A stretch of 64,000 nt of DNA from Dysidea avara. Taxonomy: Eukaryota; Porifera; Demospongiae; Dictyoceratida; Dysideidae. Below the pieces are notes generated by a model that made no database searches, was not told the origin of the DNA, and saw only the letters and a program-made list of their open reading frames with translations. Made by a program: the position numbers and the translations under genes. Below, in pieces: positions 35,973-46,363 of the stretch (the stretch's first letter is position 1; every line of letters begins with the position of its first letter). Where the stretch lies: assembly GCF_963678975.1 (NCBI RefSeq), contig NC_089285.1:11952694-12016693 (forward strand), read 5' to 3'.

Positions 35973-36504
35973 GGTGTATTGATTAATGATTGCGTGAAGT
36001 AACAGACATTTCAGTAATTGTTCATTTATATTGCCGTTAAGGGTTGCTATATTTAGCCCAATTCTGCCACTAAACCAAGTGAAAACATGATAGCATTAAA
36101 GGGAAGTGGCTAATGTTAAAGTTCTGGCACTGTCAAGCGGATCCCTAAAGACATGGAAACACAGTTCTTTTGTGCAACTGTTGCTCCGGTTGGGTCCTTA
36201 CTACACTTTACTTGTACAATAATTGTTGAATACTTGGTTGAACAACACACAAAACTGGCGAACAGATCCGTTGCCACATACACATTTCACAATACCATTT
36301 CGCGTAACTGAAATATCCACTGGTGTATTGATTAATGATTGCGTGAAGTAACAGACATTTCAGTAATTGTTCATTTATATTGCCATTAAGGGTTGCTATA
36401 TTTAGCCCAATTCTGCCACTAAACCAAGTGAAAACATGACAGCAGTAAAGGGAAGTGGCTAATGTAAAAGTTCTGGCACTGCCAAGCGGATCCCTAAAGA
36501 CATT
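35973..36504 (+). repeat. Direct repeat of about 182 bp, two copies
   Basis: Copies at 35973-36154 and 36322-36504 are about 95% identical (GGTGTATTGATTAATGATTG to GGATCCCTAAAGACAT) and separated by 167 bp. The high identity points to a recent segmental duplication with a 349-bp period. No coding capacity is convincing. Confidence 0.8.
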
Positions 36505-36963
36505 CAACAAAGTGATTTGTCATTAATTTGTCACACCTAATCACTATGCAGTACTGTAAACTGATAATGAAAAGTTAGCTTGTTATGTATTAGACAGTAA
36601 ATTAGCCATATATTTGGAATGCTTCAATGCATCATCACAAAATTTTCGCACAAGATAGATAACCACTCAGTGCTTCATTGTAGTTATAAAAAAGAAAATT
36701 GGAAAATGTGCCCAAATGTATGGTTTTCCAAAATAGGGTCACATTTACTCTTGACAGCAGTGGTTTGGTTTTAGTTAGTAGTGGTTTGGTTTTAGCTTAT
36801 GTGCTTATATACAACTTAGCTTATTTCTCAGCAACTTCTCTAAAGCCAATGGACTATGTATGAAAAGCCTTTTATTAAGAATTCATTATAAGTATTATGA
36901 AATTTTGTTTTGATGCATGAGAAACATTGCACAAGTTAAAACATTCTTTGTATTATTGTATAG

Positions 36964-37218
36964 AAAACATGGCGGCAATACAAGGAAACCTTTTTAACTG
37001 AAAGTGCTGCTGCCTTGGGTTTACGTCCTGTGGCCTACAGGACATTTTGCAGATATTGGCAGGACTTGCTCCCGCACATTATCATCAACAAGCCACACAG
37101 TGACTTATGCTGGACATGCCAGCAAAATAGCATTGCTATTATGAAGGTCACCAACCGATCAGACCACGAAAAAGAGAGGGTATTTTCATATTCTGGCACT
37201 CTACAATCTGACACTTAA
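36964..37218 (+). pseudogene. Exon of a DUF7869-like transposon gene
   Basis: After a 3' splice-like TTGTATAG (ending 36963) a single frame reads TWRQYKETFLTESAAALGL, then VAYRTFCRYWQDLLPHI and KPHSDLCWTCQQNSIAIMK. This is the cysteine-containing middle exon of the DUF7869-like family, normally found between the N-terminal exons (as at 38112-39600) and the transposase-like exons (as at 61184-62299). Here it stands alone and upstream of an N-terminal piece, so it comes from a different copy. The frame is open until a TAA at 37216. Confidence 0.65.
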
Positions 37219-37249
37219 CTATAAAGGATGTAAAATCCTACAGGTCTAG

Positions 37250-37495
37250 CTAGCTCATACTAGTCCACTACCATCCCATGGTTTCCCAAGTTATCTGAGT
37301 ACATCCCGGGATGTCTCATAGTAGAGAGCCTCAATACTTAGTATTCCAAGACATCCTGGGATGTCTAATAGTAGGGGAGCCTCTAGATCCTACAATACTT
37401 AGGATCCCGAGCTACCTGAATACATCCCGAGATGTCTCATAGTGGGAGCCTCTAGATGGAATACATCCTGGGATGTCTAATAGCAGGGAAATGGA
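37250..37495 (+). repeat. Four direct units built on the palindrome ACATCCCGGGATGT
   Basis: Units of about 50-75 bp each contain ACATCC(C/T)(G/A)GGATGTCT, then (C/A)ATAGTAG, then GGAGCCTC. The core is a 14-bp palindrome. Units alternate CTCATAG and CTAATAG, suggesting a two-unit higher order. Confidence 0.7.
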
Positions 37496-37611
37496 TTGGA
37501 ACATTTCAGGTGTAAACAATGTATTCTTGCAATTGTATTAAGAAAATACATATTTTTGCTTTCAACTTTTGCAAGGATTGAGCTCAACATGTACATGTAC
37601 ACACATACTAA

Positions 37612-37654
37612 CAGGAGCCCATAAAGGATGCAGCACTTATATTATGGGCTCCTG
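37612..37654. repeat. Hairpin with 13-bp arms
   Basis: CAGGAGCCCATAA and TTATGGGCTCCTG face each other across about 17 bp. The arm GGAGCC is shared with the adjacent palindromic units. Confidence 0.6.
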
Positions 37655-37728
37655 ATAGTCTAAATTACAGTAAACTAATTATTTTACATTAATGGTAAGA
37701 ATGTAGCAATAAAATATTGATATATGTG

Positions 37729-39616
37729 ACCCGGTCTGACAAAATCGGTCTTATCGCTTAAAGATAGCATTTTCAGTACGGGCAAAACAAAGTTTAGGGT
37801 AAATTGAGATTAACATATTAAGACAAAGACATACCCTTTCCACATCTTCTTGCAAAGTTTAAGCATTATTGGATACTCGGGAGGTGAGATATGACGCCTT
37901 CTTTGCACCCCTGTGACTTCTTGCTGCGTATCATACACGGAGCTGGACAAATCATCCCATTTGTAACAGCAATCTTATTCAGCGGGTTACATCATGAACT
38001 TACTTCAGGGTAGCAAGAGGTAATTACCAGAATGCTATGATCAAGTCAGTGAAGGTACATGGATACAGTGAATTTAAAAATATACATACATAATTCTATT
38101 TATATAAACAGATGCTCCACTCTCTCTTGTAAATGTAGATGAGTCTTGTGGTGATTTTCCAGATGAAGGTAAAAATCTATGCAATTACAGTAGTATATTT
38201 ATAACGACTAAATTTACAGCTATCATTGAATTACCGGTATTGCCAGATCCCTTTAACAACATGGGGTCATCATTGCCCTCATCTAGCACTGCTTCACCTG
38301 ACATTTCTCACACAACACAGATGCCTGCTGCTATCTTATCCACACCGAGACAAACAGCCATCTCCAAAGACTTCATTGCTAGACAGAAGAAACGGGAACG
38401 TGAGCAAGCATCCGAAGTGTCCAAGTGTGACAAATTCTTAGATGATACATGTGGGTGTACCTTAGCAGATGGGAATCCTTGTAGTACATTGTTTCCAAAG
38501 GAGTACTTCATTGACACCAGAACACAGACTTTTTTCTTGTCACGAGATGAGCTAGAGATGCTACTGTTAGGATCTGTAGCTGCTACTGTGTGTGATGACG
38601 ATGATGTAGGAGTGAGAAGTGGTCACAAACCTGCAATGAAACATCAAAGGACAACAATTGAATATATGCACAAAGGCTACCACATATGTGACTGAATTTG
38701 ACAAAACAAGGCTTCGACGCACAAAGCTTTGTTAGGAGATATGGCGATTTTAAGGAATCATTGTGTAATAACTTCCCAGTGCCTACAGCTGTGCAAACAA
38801 AATTTGCACCAATTGTTCATCTGTTCACTAGCTATCACTGAGTGGGTGTATACATTTCTGATACCCAAAATTTGCCCTGTTTTGAGCAGTTTTTTCGAGC
38901 GGGTAATAATATCACAGGTGGTAGTAATAGGGTGGGGATGGACGGTGGTCTTAATATACGGGTATAAAATGAAGTAAGAATACGATTGGAATCCAGAGGC
39001 CAAGTTTGGGCCCTCCATGGCCCTCAAATTACTCCAAATTGACTGAGAACACTATTGGCGAGTCTCTGTGAAGTCCCAGCTCACTACACACCATTATCAC
39101 AAAACCCTGGCCATTTAATGGTGCCAATCTCACACTCGTGGCTTTGACAGGGTCGGAAGAAAGCTGCTACAGAAACCAGACTTGCCAGTGCTGAAGGAAG
39201 TACAGTGTGAAATATGATAGTGTATTAGACCAGCAATCCATTTCTGGTAAAATCGTAAGTTTGATTTTGTGTGTGTGGAAGCCTTGTTATATGAAATCCG
39301 GTCACATATGCAGGAACACTTTCAATTTCCTGCATGGGGCTGGCAAGCACAAAGTGCATGTAATGAAAAACCATTTTTTGGATAATGGCTTAGCGCCACG
39401 GGAACATGGCAATACTGGTAATCACCCCAAGCATGCCCTTACTTTGGGTAGGATTCTTGGGATTCATCAGTTTGTCAAAAACTATGCAGAACAGAATACC
39501 ATCCTCCTGCCTGGCCATATCCCTGGGTTCAAGCGAGACTACGTCAAAGTTCTATTTCAGTTCAGAATTTTGTCCTGCTGATAAGCAGGACAGTGTATGT
39601 CCACAACCTATTTAAA
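37729..39616 (+). mobile_element. Internally deleted DUF7869-like transposon copy
   Basis: A left terminus TGTGACCCGGTCTGACAAAA follows TA at 37729. Coding starts with a short exon at 38112-38168 (APLSLVNVDESCGDF), a 51-bp intron, and an exon from 38220 (TPRQTAISKDFIARQKKRE, FLDDTCGCTLADGNPCSTLF, LLLGSVAATVCDDDD). At 38687 a 620-bp MITE interrupts the frame. It resumes at 39309 (RNTFNFLHGAGKHK, NYAEQNTILLPGHIPGFKRD) and then passes at about 39555 straight to the family's last residues (FCPADKQDSVCPQP), so the whole transposase-like core is missing. A right terminus was not found. The copy is a dead deletion derivative. Confidence 0.7.
38687..39306 (+). mobile_element. TGTGACC-type MITE, complete, 620 bp
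   Basis: Starts TGTGACTGAATTTGACAAAA and ends with the complement of TGTGACCGGATTTCATATAA, flanked by TA on each side (38685-38686, 39307-39308). It sits inside the coding sequence of the DUF7869-like copy. Removing it with one TA restores the reading GYHICRNTFNF, which confirms both the ends and the duplication. Related copies are at 18660 and 48912. Confidence 0.9.
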
Positions 39617-39960
39617 ATTATGACAAAACTATACATTCATTGTATTACACTGGTTTATCAGCTAGACACAGGAGGACGTACAAGAAAGGCTATGCCTGTA
39701 TACGGTGTTTGCTATGACATAATGAGCCTAACCTATCTGTACATTAAATGAAACCAAACAATATTCACAGCCAAGCCTTTCCTCTGTGCTTTCTACTTCC
39801 CTTAGTAAGTCGCCATTTATCACACACATTTCAACAAGCACTTATAATCCCTCAACACAACAACACAAACTTTCAGTTTAGAATACACAATAGTCTTTGG
39901 TATCTTTACACCAGCACACCATGAGCTATCAGCAAAACCACATACCCTATCATTTCCCAC
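39617..39960. other. Non-coding stretch
   Basis: No gene or repeat recognised. Confidence 0.3.
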
Positions 39961-39966
39961 TCTCTA

Positions 39967-40210
39967 TAAAGGCCATCGTACAATTAACCTCTCTATAAAG
40001 GACACTATACACACACATACATACATACACCATTACAAAGGATACTGCACATTTAACCTCTCTATAAAGGACGCTGCACATTTAACCTCTCTATAAAGAC
40101 ACTATACATTTAACCTCACTATAAAGGACACTACATTTTAAACTCTCTATAAAGGTCATCATACATTTAACCTCTCTATAAAGGACACTGCACACACACA
40201 TACATACATA
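39967..40210 (+). repeat. Degenerate tandem repeat, about 30-bp unit
   Basis: Around seven units of AACCTCTCTATAAAGGACACT with variable CA- and TACATA-rich spacers. The core CTCTATAAAGGACA resembles the ends of the CAGTGGAACCTCTC MITEs, which may be its source. Confidence 0.75.
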
Positions 40211-40433
40211 CATACATCAGCAGCTCAGGTCATCCATGATGCATCGATGGAACTGATACCTTGGTTCATCACCAAGTTCACGAACAACAATGCTATCCTG
40301 TAAGGTACAATTAAGGAGGTGTAGTACTATGCAGTACCATGGATGTTACTGTACTGTATTTTCTAATTACAAGATTTTAATAAATGAATATGTGCCATTA
40401 AATTTTGTAAACATGCCTATAATCAAGATTTAA

Positions 40434-40995
40434 TAATAGTGGAGGGGAGAGTGTCTAACGCTCTATAGGGCTGTATAAAATGAGCGCGTTTGAGCTAAAG
40501 GGCTTCAGCAATCTTAACAAGCGACGTGTTAACGCATTCAATTATGGTTACGCGGCCGGCGCAATACTCATTCAGAAAAGAGTGTATCAATAGCAGTTCA
40601 CGTGAGAAGCGAGTATTATAAAATGGTGTCCGTTCATGGTTCTCAGTCGAAGATATCAAATTGTAGCGGTACCCGTGAGAGTGGAAAACAGATTCTAGTG
40701 GAAGAAGAAACATCATCTCGATGGGAAGTAGGAAAACCATTGTTCGAAGACGCGATGCGGTGTTACCTGGTCTGCCATGTTGGAACCAAATACCACTATC
40801 AGCACTTCCCAAATATCGATTCTAGTGTTCCATGAACTTGTGCAGCATCATTGATGTGACCTGACAAAAGTGACGATTGGTTCTAGTTGTCAAGTGTAGA
40901 GAATGCGACTAAACACGAGATTATCCCCCTTTAGCTCCCACGCGCTCATTTTATGCAGCCCTATACAGCGTTAGACACTCTCCCCTCCACTATTA
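40434..40995. mobile_element. TTAA-flanked MITE, 562 bp
   Basis: Inverted ends of about 70 bp start TAATAGTGGAGGGGAGAGTG on the left and are mirrored on the right. TTAA flanks both ends (40430-40433 and 40996-40999). TTAA duplication indicates a Kolobok- or piggyBac-type mobilising enzyme. The TIRs differ from both TTAA elements at 4922 and 55027. Short open frames inside are not convincing genes. Confidence 0.8.
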
Positions 40996-41070
40996 TTAAC
41001 TCTTGCTATAATGCATATATGATATGTGTGGCCCTGTACTGAATCATACAGGAGGTTCACACACAAATGT

Positions 41071-41205
41071 ATTTGTGCAGAGTACACAATTTTCAATAGT
41101 GTGCTATCAACACCTTCCCAGATACTTGTGTTTGCATTTGTGCAGAGTAGACAAATTTCAATAGTGTGCTATCAACACCTTCCCAAATACTTGTGTTTGC
41201 ATATC
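41071..41205 (+). repeat. 65-bp tandem duplication
   Basis: Two copies starting ATTTGTGCAGAGTA (41071 and 41136), about 95% identical, ending CTTGTGTTTGC. Confidence 0.75.
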
Positions 41206-41519
41206 ACCACTTTAAGGGTCTCTTCTAGTGAAACATTTGGAGCTGTATCATACCTCTTGCAGCACGGGGAAAAGAGTGCAGATTTAATTCTATTGTATGC
41301 TACCAAAACCCAGACTAGGGTCTCTGGTTACACAGAAATAACTAAATTTTGTAAAATCACTATATACACGTACAGCACATTCAACATTCACAACTGTAAC
41401 TGGCGTGTTAACCACCACAGAGGGGTTTATTAAGAGTGGGGATTATTTATTTATTATTAAGTGTGTATTTACATATGTAGGTGTGCATATACACAGGTAC
41501 GAATGGTACACACAAATGA

Positions 41520-41578
41520 CTGAGTGAACACTTCAAAACACACAAACATACAAACACACACACAAACACACACACAAT
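41520..41578 (+). repeat. CA-rich microsatellite
   Basis: ACACA/AACACAC-rich stretch of about 55 bp with imperfect units. Confidence 0.7.
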
Positions 41579-41646
41579 AATAAAGCAATGTATGTAAGCT
41601 AAGTCTCCACGATGTAACATACACCAATAAAAAACCAGACACTCAC

Positions 41647-42087
41647 AAGTTCTCCTTGGTCTCCATCTTCAACGTCAACTCTATCATCACCAGGTTCCAG
41701 AGGGGTAGCCGGCAGTTCCAGTGAGTCCTGATGCTCCCTTCCCTCCAGGCAAGCCAGCTGGGCCTGGGAACCCTCAGTTCCCTGCCGTGAATTGTTTCAT
41801 AAACAATTTTTACAGCATTTCCAACCAAATGATCATGGGCTTCCCTAATGGTGTGAAATTACAAATAATTTTGCTCTTAATGAAAGAATCAGAGACAAAG
41901 GCAACATGACACACACTATACAAACAATAAAAGATGACTCACTTGTGCTTCAGTAGCACCAGTTGGTCCAAGGTTGCCATCCTTACCCTGAGTATGACTA
42001 AAACAGGATTAATGACATAGTGAAATTACTGCAACATACATTAGGGCCAGGGTCTATGCCACTCTCTCCAACTTCACCAAGTAAACC
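41647..42087 (-). pseudogene. Three short exons of a fibrillar-collagen-like gene, decayed
   Basis: Exons on the minus strand at 42087-42040 (48 bp, GLLGEVGESGIDPGPN), 41987-41943 (45 bp, GKDGNLGPTGATEAQ) and 41781-41647 (135 bp) have AG/GT borders and all start on a glycine codon. Lengths of 45 and 135 bp are the classic fibrillar-collagen multiples. The 135-bp exon equals 15 Gly-X-Y triplets, but its middle reads Gly-X-Y (GFPGPAGLPGGKGASGLTG) only in another frame: one base is lost near its start and one gained near its end, so total length is unchanged. Several glycines are replaced (SGP, RVD, VED, EAQ). Decay of a former triple-helix gene fits better than function. No other collagen exons were seen. 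Confidence 0.7.
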
Positions 42088-42702
42088 CTATAAATTAAAA
42101 AAAAAAAAAAGAAACAAACATACATACAAGTACTACAAGTACATACATACATACAAGGAATTTTAAAGCTAAAGCTTTATGGAAACTATTAAAAAAATAT
42201 TGAGTTGTAAATTCAGCAGAAGTAAAATCGAAACAAAGTCAAACTATCTATGACATTGTCACACAACCAACACCTTCATCATTGTCCTGGTTACTCGCAC
42301 GACTGTGCAGTGCAGACGTGCAACGATCACATGCATGCAGTGAAACACGTGTTATCAACAGTGCACTACTTGGAGATGATTGAGCGAAATTACGTCGCAG
42401 ACATAAAAATGGCCGCTGTAGTGTGGGGACATTAAATTTGTATGGGTGAATATAGGAAGAAAAATTTTGAACAGAAATATCTCAGCCAAAAAGGAAAATT
42501 CGAACTCTAACTAGCAGGTATGGCTATAAGACATTACAATACAGGGCCCGAGGAGGGAAAATTGGGTTGGTCAGGCCATTGTATATGTTGAAATTGCTAC
42601 TACATACATGGTGTTGCCAATGAGTTGCTGCACACTGACAGTGTGCGAAACATACAGTCCACGAAGTGTGAAGCATGAGCATTCTAGGGGGGTCTGAAGG
42701 CA
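42088..42702. other. Repeat-derived non-coding stretch
   Basis: Contains a poly-A run and ACATACATAC repeats (42090-42155). A block at about 42390-42530 (AAAAATGGCCGCTGTAGTG, AGAAAAATTTTGAACAGAAA) recurs inverted in pieces at 45160-45270 and 45840-45890, so it belongs to an interspersed repeat. No gene seen. Confidence 0.45.
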
Positions 42703-42711
42703 TGCCCCCAC

Positions 42712-42825
42712 TAGTCTCGCGTGGCACAGACCGCTATTTTCATGCAGGGGCTTATCGATTGAAGCTTATAATCTTCAATCGATAAGCCCCTGCACAAAAA
42801 TAGCGGTCTGTGGCACGCGAGACTA
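42712..42825. mobile_element. 114-bp foldback MITE with exact 9-bp duplication
   Basis: Two nearly perfect arms of about 52 bp (TAGTCTCGCGTGGCACAGAC and complement) with an 8-bp loop around CTTATAAT. The duplication TGCCCCCAC lies at 42703-42711 and 42826-42834. A 9-bp duplication is typical of Mutator-like elements. Sister copy at 46364. Confidence 0.9.
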
Positions 42826-42866
42826 TGCCCCCACAGGAAATTTTTGAAAATTAGACACTCAGATCA

Positions 42867-43367
42867 GGGGCGGATCCAGGAGCTGGCTAGAGGAGGGGCA
42901 CAAACAGGGTAAGTTGTAGGTGGTTGCATGCATGGGGAGAACCATATTCTCTATAGTTCAGTGCTGCTTTTTTAAAGCAGAAAATAATCACCTCTTAGTG
43001 GTTTCTCACTGTTGATATTTGCCATTTTGGCCTTTTCAGATGGTTGTGAAGTCTTAAAACTGTTTTAAAGGTTCTGAATGTCTTAAACAACAGCAACACG
43101 ATAATTATTTTTAGAGGCGCTTAGTACGCACGAAGGTGCAGGGTGACTATTTTACAGTTAGTTTGACTTCGGTTCTCTTTGGTCTCAGGTGAATTTGTAA
43201 TAAATGCTAGTAAAATGTGCATATTTTCGTAAGTTTTAAACTGATCTTGGTTGGCCTGACATAAAATTTACTAGCTGTTTTAATCAGAAGCATGGCTGGC
43301 TCCTCCACAAGGTGGAGAGGGGGGGGGGGGGGGCATTTGCCCCAAATGCCCCATCCTGGATCCGCCA
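42867..43367. mobile_element. GGGGCGGAT-type MITE, about 500 bp
   Basis: Starts GGGGCGGATCCAGGAGCTGG and ends ATCCTGGATCCGCC. It carries a 14-bp G-run near the right end next to the palindrome GGCATTTGCCCCAAATGCC. Same family as 18261-18570. The flanking duplication is unclear (CAGAT near both ends). Confidence 0.75.
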
Positions 43368-43670
43368 TTGCAGATATGCAATTTTAGTGATATTTCACTG
43401 CTAGCTAGCTATATAAATATGCTCAAGCCTATCTGCTCTTCAGACTTTCTATATTATGTATAATAGGTAGGTAATTGTAGACCTGACGTACAGGGGACGC
43501 AGTATGAAATTTGCTGTATATGACTCAGCTAGTGTACAGTCAGTAGCAATTATACAAGTTCAATGGGGTCTGGGGGTGAAACCCACAGGAGCTGCAGAAT
43601 TTTTGGAATTTACAGGCTTGAAAATGCCTTGAAATTGATGCTAAATTTTAAAGTAAAACTAGCTAGCAAC
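43368..43670. other. Non-coding stretch
   Basis: No gene or repeat recognised. Confidence 0.3.
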
Positions 43671-43940
43671 TTACAACTTCCCCCATCAGCATGGCAAAAC
43701 AATGTTGATTAATTTATATTTGTAGTATTTACGACTAGGCAGCTAACTGTACACAGTGAATTCACACAGCTGCAATAAAAAGGGCAGCTACAAAAATGCA
43801 GTATACTTACATTTCCCCCATCAGCATGGCAAAACAATGTTGATTAATTTATATTTGTAGTATTTACGACTAAGTAGCTAACTGTACACAGTGTATTCAC
43901 ACAGCTACAATAAAAAGGACAGCTACAAAAATGCAGTATA
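43671..43940 (+). repeat. 135-bp tandem duplication
   Basis: Two adjacent copies (43671-43805, 43806-43940) with about 94% identity, each containing CCCCCATCAGCATGGCAAAA and ending AAAAATGCAGTATA. Confidence 0.85.
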
Positions 43941-44183
43941 CTAGACCGTCTACTATACTGGTTTGTATGCAATGAAGTAAACGGATCATCATGTAAATAT
44001 AGTGGTGGATAATCACGAGATCAATCACTATTCGAAAATGGTACGATGTGGGGTGAGATTGATAGTTTTCTCATGCAGTATCTCGACAGGACGAGTGGGT
44101 AGTTGAAGAGGAGTGATTTCTACTCAAAATCTCATCCAGATGACCACCATGTAATGTATGGATGTACAGCTTCAAGGGGGTAT

Positions 44184-44713
44184 CACTCCAATAGACACTG
44201 TACTACGATCTGCGACCGCGGTCAAAGCTAAAGGTCAATGAACAAGGCTGATTTTTCACTAAGAACAACGGTCAAGCTGTTTTCCCAGTATGGTCAAAGC
44301 TTCGCTAGTTAGTAGTGCACGAAAATATAGTGAAAATAAACAGAACCAGGTCTATGGTCAAGACAAATTTTCGACTAAAGTCAACGGTCAAAATCGAAAA
44401 TTCGAAAATTGTGACTGGGCCTGCAAAAATATGGGCACATGATTTTTGCCTACTTTTCCACACTTCCATCACTCATAACTTTTTTATAAAACTATGCTAT
44501 GGCATTACAATTTTCTGTTCTATATCAGCATTGAATTGGCTTTATGATGCAATTTATAGAATGTAAATATTCTGTTCCAGTACTGAGATATGACCTGTAG
44601 TGTGAAGGGGTGTAGTTTGTGCCCACATGCCCGGTTTTTGCAGGCCTGGTCACAATTGATCTTGACCGAATTTGACCGCGGTCGCAGATCGTAGTACAGT
44701 GTCTATTGGAGTG
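44184..44713. mobile_element. MITE with nested inverted repeats, 530 bp
   Basis: Outer arms of about 42 bp (CACTCCAATAGACACTGTAC ... GCGACCGCGGTCAA and complement). Inside lies a second inverted pair (about 44409-44440 GTGACTGGGCCTGCAAAAAT and 44616-44652). No clear flanking duplication. Non-coding. Confidence 0.8.
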
Positions 44714-45361
44714 ACAAACCAAGAAATGTTAACGATTATTATGAAGATTGAATTGTGATGTAGCTAAGTGTGCTGGTTTAGAATCAAAGGCACTTGCCGT
44801 ACACGTGATAAATGCTAACTGTCAGCACACGTGATATGTAGAACCTACAATCATTTCTGTACAAAACGATGCAAGTGCTGTGCTGTACTGTAAGGTAATT
44901 GGAAGTACTGTACGTGTAGCTTTGTGCTTTAGTTAGGCTGAGAAACTATAGGTAACTACTCGTGCCATGCATTTTCAATAACATTTGTAAAATGTACTTG
45001 TAGATATGATCGTCCTGGTCAGCTAGTTGGTCCAACTCCAGATTATTGGTCCGGCTCAGGCCTGACCAACCGGACGTCTCCTCCGGCCTTGTAATAAGTG
45101 CGTAAAAGCGATTTTCGGTTGATTTTCAAAACAACGCTAGATTCCTATTCTTTCAGCTAATTTATAACCATATCTGCTGGTTAGAGCTCCATATCTTCTG
45201 TCTTAGCTCAGATATCGCCGTTCAAAAATTTTCTTCCCATAGTCACCTATACAAATTTCGAAGTGGACATTTAGCCAGTCACCGGTCATGGTGAAAATAT
45301 TTATTTAGCCGGTCATTTGTTGGGAAGTGTCACCTATAACTCTAGTATCAAACACACTAGT
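44714..45361. other. Non-coding stretch with repeat pieces
   Basis: Includes part of the interspersed repeat seen at 42390 (45160-45270, inverted) and a small hairpin CCGGACGTCTCCTCCGG near 45070. No gene. Confidence 0.4.
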
Positions 45362-45488
45362 TGTATGAAGGTAAGTTTTTGGATGAGTTCGAGGCGAGCT
45401 AGGGTTGGCCCGGCTTTGCAGGGACGCTTGCTTCGCTTGCTCCAACCCTTGCTCGCCTTGAACTCACCCAAAAACTTACCTTCATACA
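45362..45488. mobile_element. 127-bp foldback element
   Basis: Arms of about 47 bp (TGTATGAAGGTAAGTTTTTG ... GGGTTGG and complement) enclose about 33 bp. The arms differ at a few positions. No coding capacity; family unknown. Confidence 0.8.
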
Positions 45489-45654
45489 GGCAGTGAAAGT
45501 TATCATTACGTTTAACAGGCAAACGTCAGGTTAGCGTTAGGGTTAGGGTCTGGTTCAGATTTGGTTTCTTCTTCACTGGTATGTTAGACTATATCATATT
45601 TTATATTTGTAACATTAAGTAGTACAAAACAAGAAGAGTAGCCAGCAAGCACCC

Positions 45655-45735
45655 GTGGTACAGTAGGGTGGTACAGTGGTAGAGCGTTGGTACTCTAAAC
45701 CTGAATGCGTGGGTTCGATTCTAGGTCACATCACA
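45655..45735 (+). ncRNA. tRNA-like relic (A and B boxes, UCU anticodon loop)
   Basis: TGGTACAGTGG resembles an A box and GGGTTCGATTC a B box. TTGGT-ACTCTAA-ACCTG could form an anticodon arm with UCU (Arg). The acceptor and T stems pair poorly, so this is a tRNA pseudogene or the head of a SINE. Confidence 0.35.
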
Positions 45736-46354
45736 CTTTTTATCTTCGTTTCTAAACCTTTCTGTGTCACGATTTTTTCTAAGTTATTTTTTAAAAATTG
45801 CAATGACCGGCTAAATATCAACAGCCTACAAATTTTATGAACATCCCCACACTACAGCGGCCATTTTATGTTTGTGACGTAAATTCGGATAAGGCTGATT
45901 ATCGCTGGTGTAAAAGTCGACGATAGGATGATATGATTCAGCTGAGGTGAAATCATGTAGCTACATGTTGAATCGCCAGCAGTGATAATTACCTTAATTG
46001 ACCAAAATTTTCAACTAAAGTTTACTTCCATAGCTATGCTATATGGCAAAAATATCACTGTTGGCAATTTTTTTCCAAGTGCAATTGCATCATAAAAGAA
46101 GTATTTTTTTATTCATTGGCATATACGTATGTTTATAATGGACATCATGATTGAGTTAAAAAGATTAAGTTAAAAAAAATTATATATAATTATTAAGTTT
46201 TTAAATATGTCACCAGCTTATGTTACATGTTGATAACTATGTTCTTCCTCCTGGTACGAATATGATATCATCCATACTCATATCTGTAAACAAACAAAAG
46301 TTATGACCCACATAAAAAATAAATAAACTTTAGAAAGAAACAAAAAAATACAAG
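45736..46354. other. Non-coding stretch
   Basis: Another piece of the 42390-type repeat lies at 45840-45890, inverted. The inverted pair GTAGCTACAT/ATGTAGCTAC is at about 45957-45968. No gene. Confidence 0.35.
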
Positions 46355-46363
46355 TTACCCACT

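Noticed and set aside
45655-45735. Functional tRNA-Arg gene
   Set aside because: Acceptor and T stems do not pair; only A/B boxes and an anticodon-like arm remain.
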